Shown here piece by piece: positions 1 through 5,020 of a stretch of 9,190 bases of DNA; the stretch's first letter is position 1; every line of letters starts with the position of its first letter. The stretch spans positions 1-9,190 of the forward strand of contig CAMLEX010000153.1 in assembly GCA_946479055.1 (NCBI GenBank). Reading direction: 5' to 3'. The position numbers were made by a program, and so were the translations under genes. Below the pieces are notes generated by a model, which was given only the letters and a program-made list of their open reading frames with translations, had not been told where the DNA came from and did not search any database. The stretch is from an uncultured Bacteroidota bacterium (GTDB lineage: Bacteria; Bacteroidota; Bacteroidia; Chitinophagales; Chitinophagaceae).

Positions 1-2
1 AT

Positions 3-1283
3 GAATTATCCGGCAAGCAATTGCTGTTGAAAGAATCATTTGACTGGCAACTGGAGGGTTGGTTTGAAGTGATGCTTCTTTTTATTATCCTTCTCACCGG
101 TTTTTATCCGGCTTATGTATTATCCGGCTTCAAACCCAGGGAAGTATTATATAACAAACAAAAGTTATCAGGCCGGAATATTTTTGGCCGTGCTCTGGTG
201 GTACTTCAATTTTCCCTGGCTGTATTTTTTATTATCACCACACTTATATATTACCGGCAAATGGATTTTATCCGCACCAAAGATCTTGGCTATAATCCAT
301 ACCAGGTTATCCATACCAATATCAAAGGAGATCGTGAAATTAAACCTGTCCGGGATTTGATGAGAGACGAACTGGCCAAAGAGCCCTCTATAAAATATGT
401 GTCGTTTGGCGGCGATGGAGGTATTGATGAAGTAAAATTAAAAGACAAAACCATTGAAGCAAAGCACCATATCATTGATGAATACCGGTTGCCGGCAATG
501 GAAATAAAATTAAAGGCTGGGAGAAATATTTCTTCAAGATTCCCTTCTGATAAAAAGCATGGAGCATTGGTGAATGAAGCATTTGTAAAAGCAGCAGGAT
601 TAAAGGCTCCGATCGGCACGCAAATTCAAACGTATGATTATTACGATAAAGAAATCAAAACAATAGTTGGTGTTATCGAAGATTATCATTCGGGTTCACT
701 GCACCAACCGATCAAGCCCATGGTCATGTTCGTTTGCGATTGGTATTCATCAGGCATCTGGATCAGGATAGAAAAAAATAAACAAAAGCAGGCCCTGGCA
801 GCTATTGAGGCGGCTTACAGAAAGGCAATGCCTGTTGCTTTGTTCCAATATAGTTTTTTGGACGAACTGAATGCAAAGGAGTATATACAGGAACAACGCT
901 GGCAGAAAATTATTGGGATAGCGGCAGTGCTTTCTATTGTTATTTGTAGCCTTGGATTATTTGGTCTTGCCCACCTCGCAGCACAACGCCGGATCAAAGA
1001 GATCGGTATACGGAAAGTGCTCGGTGCTACGGTTACCAGCATCGCTTCGTTGTTAACCAAAGATTTTCTGAAACTCGTTATTCTTTCATTGCTTGTCGCT
1101 TCGCCGCTGGCATGGTGGGTGATGAATAATTGGTTGCAGGATTTTGCTTATCGTATCGGTATCAGTTGGTGGGTGTTTGTATTGGCGGGATTGATAGCGA
1201 TAGCCATCGCAATGATAACTGTAAGTTTCCAGGCAATAAAAGCGGCAATTGCTAATCCGGTAAAATCTCTGCGAACGGAGTAA
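3..1283 (+). CDS. ABC transporter permease, MacB/FtsX family, 5'-truncated by window edge
   Basis: This is the C-terminal part of an inner-membrane permease. The frame is open to the window's left edge, so the TTG at 21 is not a real start. By alignment with the complete permease at 1700-4075, the visible 427 codons begin just before TM4, at the loop reading ELSGKQ where the paralogue has QVAGKT. Counting residues from the codon at 21, membrane segments lie near 18-36, 57-79, 297-319, 347-366 and 382-402. A periplasmic MacB-type domain spans about 80-296. The ATPase-coupling motif EIGIRKVLGA is at 327-336, and the chain ends in KAAIANPVKSLRTE. It is clearly the most diverged member of the array: its periplasmic domain shares little with the others, while the last FtsX unit and tail are well conserved. 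It presumably works with an ATPase that is not encoded here. The family is certain; the substrate is unknown. Confidence 0.93.
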   Translation, partial: ELSGKQLLLKESFDWQLEGWFEVMLLFIILLTGFYPAYVLSGFKPREVLYNKQKLSGRNIFGRALVVLQFSLAVFFIITTLIYYRQMDFIRTKDLGYNPYQVIHTNIKGDREIKPVRDLMRDELAKEPSIKYVSFGGDGGIDEVKLKDKTIEAKHHIIDEYRLPAMEIKLKAGRNISSRFPSDKKHGALVNEAFVKAAGLKAPIGTQIQTYDYYDKEIKTIVGVIEDYHSGSLHQPIKPMVMFVCDWYSSGIWIRIEKNKQKQALAAIEAAYRKAMPVALFQYSFLDELNAKEYIQEQRWQKIIGIAAVLSIVICSLGLFGLAHLAAQRRIKEIGIRKVLGATVTSIASLLTKDFLKLVILSLLVASPLAWWVMNNWLQDFAYRIGISWWVFVLAGLIAIAIAMITVSFQAIKAAIANPVKSLRTE

Positions 1284-1318
1284 AACAAGAGGCAAAATAA
1301 TAAGCGATAAATTAAATA

Positions 1319-1356
1319 TGTCCGGATATGCACAGAAACCGTTCATTTTCGTACAC
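1319..1356 (+). promoter_or_regulatory. possible activator half-sites upstream of the sigma-54-like promoter
   Basis: Three similar pentamers of the form GTNC(A/G) occur in the otherwise featureless spacer: GTCCG at 1320, GTTCA at 1341 and GTACA at 1351. Their starts are 21 and 10 bases apart, close to whole helical turns, so they would lie on one face of the DNA. They sit roughly 80-115 bases upstream of the predicted transcription start, a usual distance for sigma-54 enhancer-binding proteins. The pentamers are short and degenerate, so chance is a serious alternative. The rest of the 1284-1445 spacer shows no gene and no clear terminator hairpin. Confidence 0.2.
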
Positions 1357-1406
1357 CTATGATTGTTTGTTATTCCTTATACCCTGTTAAGTAATAAGTT
1401 ATACCA

Positions 1407-1423
1407 CTGGCATAGCGGTTGGT
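1407..1423 (+). promoter_or_regulatory. candidate sigma-54 (-24/-12) promoter
   Basis: The stretch CTGGCATAGCGGTTGGT matches the sigma-54 consensus YTGGCAYR-N4-TTGCW at every defined position except one: the -12 GC is GG here. The -24 GG (1409-1410) and the -12 element (1421-1422) have the required 12-base separation. Transcription would start near 1433, about 12 bases before the ATG at 1446 and downstream of the TTG at 1419, which supports the ATG as the start. It would drive the small gene and probably the permease behind it. Activation would need an NtrC-type regulator, not seen in this window. Confidence 0.45.
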
Positions 1424-1445
1424 AGGTAAGGTGAGAAAAGAAATT

Positions 1446-1658
1446 ATGCAAAAAGAAAACATCTGGAAATTGATGGCGAGAAAGATGAAGGGAGAGGCGA
1501 CAGCAGAAGAACTAAGCGAGCTTGAAAATATGCTGAAAAATGATCCTGTTATGAATTATACAGCCGAAACTTTTTCACGCTTTTGGAATGCCTTATCCAT
1601 TCAACAGGACCCGGAAAATAATATAGGAAAGATGGGTAGGTACGGCGAAGAAAAATAA
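1446..1658 (+). CDS. small protein resembling FecR-type anti-sigma N-terminal region
   Basis: A 70-residue, highly charged protein with no membrane segment or signal peptide, so probably cytoplasmic. The segment IWKLMARKMKGEATAEEL, followed by a second helix ending LKNDP, has the pattern that opens Bacteroidota FecR-like anti-sigma factors: a W-x-L-x-A-(R/K) helix, then G-E-A-(T/S)-x-E-E, then a helix ending in a (N/D)-(D/H)-P turn. In those proteins this region binds the sigma factor, but here the membrane helix and FecR domain are absent. The ATG at 1446 is preferred over the in-frame TTG at 1419 because it is preceded by a purine-rich stretch (GAGAAAAGAA) and lies just downstream of the predicted transcription start. 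The permease begins 41 bases after its stop, suggesting co-transcription. It could be a permease-linked adaptor or regulator, or a relic of a larger anti-sigma gene. The resemblance is from memory, not from a search. Confidence 0.6.
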   Translation: MQKENIWKLMARKMKGEATAEELSELENMLKNDPVMNYTAETFSRFWNALSIQQDPENNIGKMGRYGEEK

Positions 1659-1699
1659 TATATCAGGAAAAAAGTACTTTATTAATTTAAAAGATAAGT

Positions 1700-4075
1700 A
1701 TGATAAAGAACTATCTCAAAATCGCCTGGCGGAATTTGAAGAAAAGCAAAATGTATTCCTTCATCAACATTGGCGGGCTTGCTGTGGGTATGGCTGTTGC
1801 TATGTTGATCGGTTTATGGGTTTGGCATGAATTATCATTTGATAAGTATCACAAAAACTATGATCGTATTGGCCAGGTTTGGCAGTTTGTAAAGTTTGAT
1901 GTAGAGAAAGCTTCTTACAACTCAGTGCCTATACCATTGGCAGAGGAATTTCGTACTAAATACCCGGATTTTAAATCAGTAAGTGTAGCGACATATAATC
2001 GTACTACTATTCTTGGAGCAGTTGATAAGAAAATTTCCAGGACCGGTATGTACACAGAACCCACGTTTCCGGGAATGATGACGATAAAAATGCTGTCCGG
2101 GACAAGAAATGGGCTGAAGGATATTAATTCCATTTTACTTTCTGAGTCACTGGCCAAAGTTTTATTTGGTAAAGATGATCCGCTGAATAAGGTATTGAGA
2201 ATGGGCAACAAGACAGATGTAAAAGTAACGGGTGTATACGAAGATTTTCCGGGCAATAGTTCTTTTAAAGATGTTAATTTTCTATCTACCTGGTCGTTAT
2301 TTACCAGTCTTGATAGTTATGCTAAAAATGCAAGCACTCAATGGGATGAAAATTCCTTTCAATTATTTGTTCAATTGAAGGAAGCCGCTGATTTTGGGAA
2401 AGTTTCATCGGCTATCAAAGACATACGGATGAAATTGGAAAACCCACCTCTTTATAAACCGGAGTTTTTTGTACATCCTATGAGCCGCTGGCACTTGCAT
2501 GGTGATTTTAAAAATGGTGAAAACCTGGGTGGCTTGATTCAATTGGTAAAAATATTTGGTATGGCCGGCATTTTTGTTTTACTGCTGGCTTGTATCAACT
2601 TTATGAACTTAAGTACCGCCCGCAGTGAAAAAAGAGCCAAGGAAGTTGGCATACGTAAAACGATTGGTTCGGTAAGAAGCCAGTTGATCTATCAATTTTT
2701 TAGTGAATCATTATTAGTATCGTTCATTGCTCTGCTATTTTGTTTGGCGCTTGTGCAAGTTTCCTTACCGTTCTTCAACCAGGTAGCAGGTAAGACTATG
2801 GTAATTCCTTTTTCCAACCCGGTTTTCTGGTTACTGACTTTCGGATTTAGTTTGATTACAGGATTAATTGCAGGAAGCTACCCGGCTTTGTATCTATCTT
2901 CTTTCCGGCCGATCAAAGTACTGAAAGGAACGTTTAAAGCAGGGCGATTTGCCTCATTACCCCGGAAAGCCCTGGTAGTTTTTCAATTTACCGTTTCAGT
3001 GGCATTAATGATAGGAACTATCATTGTTTTCCGTCAAATCAATCATGCAAAAGATCGCCCGATTGGATACAATAGTGATGGATTGATCGAAGTGACTATG
3101 ATGACGCCGGAGCTTTCTAAAAATTATGAAGCGCTGCAAACCGAATTGCTTAATAGCGGCTATGTGCACAATATCTCTCAATCGTCAGGTTCTGTGACGA
3201 CTAATGATGGAGGAACAACAGACATAGGATGGAAAGGCAAAGCAGGGGATACACGTCCCTTATTTATATCTAACAAAGTGACGCATGAATATGGTAATAC
3301 CATAGGCTGGAAAATTTTACAGGGAAGGGATTTTTCCAAATCATTTTCAACTGACACGGCTGCCGTGATACTCAATACGTCAGCGGTAGCAGCAATGGGG
3401 TTCAAAAACCCGTTGGATGAAGTGGTTCGGATTTCAGGCAGGGATCGTCAGGTGATCGGGATTGTGGATGATATGATCCAATTCTCGCCATTTGACCAGG
3501 TAAAGCCTTCTATTTTTACATTAAATAAAAATGCAGTAAATGTTATTAATATAAAAATTGAACCACAAGTTGGTACCAATACGGCATTAAGCAAAATAGA
3601 AAAGATATTTAAAAAATACAATCCGGCTGCGCCATTTGAATACAAATTTGTGGATGAAGAATACGCTGCTAAATTTTCAAACGAAGTAAGAATAGGTAAG
3701 CTGGCTGGTTTCTTTGCTATACTGGCTATTTTCATTTCCTGTCTCGGTCTGTTCGGCCTGGCATCATTTGTTGCCGAACAAAGAACAAAAGAAATAGGTG
3801 TACGTAAAGTATTAGGTGCAACAATTTTGAATGTCTGGAGACTATTATCAAAGGACTTTGTCTTATTGGTTTTTATTTCCCTGCTGATAGCATCACCGCT
3901 TGCATACTATTTTATGCATGGGTGGCTGGAAAACTACCGGTATCGCATCACTATTTCATGGTGGATTTTTGCTTTAGCAGGAATGATTGCATTCTTACTG
4001 ACGTTGACTATGGTGAGCTTCCAGGCGATCAAAGCCGCTATTGCTAATCCGGTGAAAAGTCTAAGGACAGAATAA
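1700..4075 (+). CDS. ABC transporter permease, double MacB/FtsX unit (791 aa)
   Basis: A complete inner-membrane permease of the macrolide-exporter/lipoprotein-release superfamily, which moves substrates or force across the envelope through a separate cytoplasmic ATPase. Predicted helices: TM1 21-42, TM2 284-306, TM3 335-357, TM4 374-394, TM5 424-446, TM6 668-690, TM7 719-738, TM8 752-773. Periplasmic MacB-type domains fill about 43-283 and 447-667. The two FtsX units carry the coupling motifs EVGIRKTIGS (315-324) and EIGVRKVLGA (698-707). SYPAL at 393-397 marks the end of TM4. About 790-800 residues is the usual length for Bacteroidota members. The start MIKNYLKIAWRNL is the family's standard opening and matches the other two permease starts here. 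No ATPase domain is present. It lies 41 bases after the small gene at 1446-1658 and 64 bases before the secreted GIN-domain gene. It is clearly diverged from the 5021 and 7455 paralogues, mostly in the periplasmic domains. Substrate unknown. Confidence 0.95.
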   Translation: MIKNYLKIAWRNLKKSKMYSFINIGGLAVGMAVAMLIGLWVWHELSFDKYHKNYDRIGQVWQFVKFDVEKASYNSVPIPLAEEFRTKYPDFKSVSVATYNRTTILGAVDKKISRTGMYTEPTFPGMMTIKMLSGTRNGLKDINSILLSESLAKVLFGKDDPLNKVLRMGNKTDVKVTGVYEDFPGNSSFKDVNFLSTWSLFTSLDSYAKNASTQWDENSFQLFVQLKEAADFGKVSSAIKDIRMKLENPPLYKPEFFVHPMSRWHLHGDFKNGENLGGLIQLVKIFGMAGIFVLLLACINFMNLSTARSEKRAKEVGIRKTIGSVRSQLIYQFFSESLLVSFIALLFCLALVQVSLPFFNQVAGKTMVIPFSNPVFWLLTFGFSLITGLIAGSYPALYLSSFRPIKVLKGTFKAGRFASLPRKALVVFQFTVSVALMIGTIIVFRQINHAKDRPIGYNSDGLIEVTMMTPELSKNYEALQTELLNSGYVHNISQSSGSVTTNDGGTTDIGWKGKAGDTRPLFISNKVTHEYGNTIGWKILQGRDFSKSFSTDTAAVILNTSAVAAMGFKNPLDEVVRISGRDRQVIGIVDDMIQFSPFDQVKPSIFTLNKNAVNVINIKIEPQVGTNTALSKIEKIFKKYNPAAPFEYKFVDEEYAAKFSNEVRIGKLAGFFAILAIFISCLGLFGLASFVAEQRTKEIGVRKVLGATILNVWRLLSKDFVLLVFISLLIASPLAYYFMHGWLENYRYRITISWWIFALAGMIAFLLTLTMVSFQAIKAAIANPVKSLRTE

Positions 4076-4139
4076 AAGTAAATTAAAGCGAACCAATAAA
4101 TAAAGTATCAATTTATTATTCACCATTTAAAAATATAGT

Positions 4140-4892
4140 ATGCTAAAGTTGAAAACCTGTATAAGTGTTCTGCTATTTTTCGCTGTTAAAATAACAGTCG
4201 CACAAAGCATAAACCAGGTAAATCATTTCGATAAGGTTATTGTAAGCCCGAATATAGAGGTGACTTTTATTGAAGGAGATGAAGAAAAAGTAATCATTGA
4301 GAAAAGCACCGTGAGTGATGATAAAATAAATATTAAAGTAAATGGCAAAACCCTCCGCATTTATTTAGATGATGCTAAAGAACTGGTTAGAAACGAAAAA
4401 AAGTATGAAAACGGAAATAAAGTAAAACGGCCTATTTATAAAGGAACTGTTGTAACAGCCACGGTAATGTATAAAACACTGGAGGAACTCTCCGTGCGTG
4501 GCGAGGAGACCATTGTTTGTAAAAGTGTTTTGAAAGGCGATAAGTTCAGGCTAAAAATTTATGGTGAATCTGAAGTGTTTTTAAATGATGTGAACCTGGA
4601 CGAACTACAAACAACCATATACGGAGAAAGTATTTTAGTTATAAAAGCAGGCTCTGTTAAAGAACAAAAATATACTGCTTATGGAGAAAGTAAGATTAAC
4701 AGCCTGGGCATTAATAGCAATACAACTAAAATAACCGTGTATGGCGAATCTAATTTTCAAATAAATGTTTCAGACGAAATTAAACTTACTGCCTTTGGAG
4801 AGGCTGTAGTGGAATACAAAGGAAATCCAACAATAACCAAAGGGTTAAATATTGGAGAGGTAAAAATTAATAAAATTGATTCAGGGAGGTAA
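4140..4892 (+). CDS. secreted GIN-domain (DUF2807) beta-solenoid protein
   Basis: A 250-residue exported protein. Residues 1-21 form a Sec signal peptide (Lys-rich start, core ISVLLFFAVKITVA), with likely signal peptidase I cleavage before Q22. There is no lipobox cysteine at the cleavage site, so it is not a lipoprotein. The mature part begins with FDKVIVSPNIEVTFIEGDEE, the typical opening of DUF2807 / 'putative auto-transporter adhesin head GIN domain' proteins of Bacteroidota. It continues as a repeat array with YGES at 141, 161, 181 and 201, a variant RGEE at 120 and a variant FGEA at 219, as expected for a right-handed beta-solenoid. The molecular function of the family is not established; a cell-envelope or adhesion-like role is only a guess. 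It sits between two permease genes on the same strand, 64 bases after the first. Its stop codon abuts the relic of a permease tail at 4899-5011, so it may have been placed here by the rearrangement that destroyed that permease. Confidence 0.9.
   Translation: MLKLKTCISVLLFFAVKITVAQSINQVNHFDKVIVSPNIEVTFIEGDEEKVIIEKSTVSDDKINIKVNGKTLRIYLDDAKELVRNEKKYENGNKVKRPIYKGTVVTATVMYKTLEELSVRGEETIVCKSVLKGDKFRLKIYGESEVFLNDVNLDELQTTIYGESILVIKAGSVKEQKYTAYGESKINSLGINSNTTKITVYGESNFQINVSDEIKLTAFGEAVVEYKGNPTITKGLNIGEVKINKIDSGR
4497..4805 (+). repeat. in-frame 20-residue YGES repeats within the GIN-domain gene
   Basis: Tetrapeptides YGES begin at residues 141, 161, 181 and 201, exactly 60 bases apart (codons at 4560, 4620, 4680 and 4740). 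Degenerate copies are RGEE at residue 120 and FGEA at residue 219. The Gly-Glu-Ser turn follows a short beta strand in each unit (KIYGES, TIYGES, TAYGES, TVYGES). Codon choice differs between copies, so this is a protein-level solenoid repeat and not a recent DNA tandem duplication. Confidence 0.85.
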
Positions 4893-4898
4893 CGGTTG

Positions 4899-5011
4899 AT
4901 TTTTGGTAAAGCTCCGGCTGCTAACCCGGTTACGTCATTTCGAACGGAATAAGCGTCACTGCGATCCGCCGCGGCGGAGAAGCAGGAAGCAAAAGTTTAC
5001 GAACAGAGTAA
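4899..5011 (+). pseudogene. relic of a permease 3' end, apparently interrupted by an insert
   Basis: The spacer contains two pieces matching the invariant permease tail KAAIANPVKSLRTE-stop. Reading 4902-4952 gives FGKAPAANPVTSFRTE-stop, with 10 of the last 14 residues identical to the tail. Reading 4991-5011 gives KSLRTE-stop, identical to the end of all three complete C-termini seen here. If bases of roughly 4931-4990 are removed, AANPV (4920-4930) joins directly to KSLRTE (4991-5008), restoring a perfect tail. The simplest reading is the last codons of a deleted permease, split by a short insertion. The alternative is two successive tail relics, with the SFRTE match being real. The body of that permease is gone, and homology starts within about ten bases of the GIN-domain gene's stop codon. 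Confidence 0.7.
4932..4990. repeat. dispersed-repeat-like insert with GC-rich palindrome
   Basis: This stretch contains GTCATTTCGA (4934-4943) and the related GTCACTGCGA (4955-4964). These resemble the opening of short dispersed intergenic repeats that I recall from Bacteroidota genomes (GTCATTTCGA and GTCATTGCGA types). It also holds a perfect 14-base palindrome, TCCGCCGCGGCGGA, at 4965-4978. It is far more GC-rich than its surroundings, and it splits the permease-tail relic. No T-run follows the palindrome, so it is not a typical terminator. Left and right ends are uncertain by several bases. Confidence 0.45.
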
Positions 5012-5020
5012 AACTATTGT

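Noticed and set aside
290..619. Minus-strand open frame of 109 codons, and similar ones such as 1915-2256, 5875-6195 and 8303-8614
   Set aside because: All are antisense to conserved permease coding sequence. Those at 5875 and 8303 resemble each other only because the sense genes are paralogues.
3..1283. First permease as a frameshifted or degraded gene because it lacks an N-terminal half
   Set aside because: Its frame is open to the first bases of the window, and it aligns from the loop before TM4 onward, so it is cut by the window edge rather than broken.
1086..1346. Minus-strand open frame crossing the end of the first permease into the spacer
   Set aside because: Mostly antisense to the conserved permease tail; it has no recognisable domain and no start context.
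1419..1445. Upstream TTG start extending the small protein by nine residues
   Set aside because: The TTG lies within the -12 region of the candidate promoter and is not preceded by a better ribosome site; the ATG at 1446 fits better.
4965..4978. GC-rich palindrome as a rho-independent terminator for the GIN-domain gene
   Set aside because: No T-run follows on either strand, and it lies inside a probable inserted repeat.
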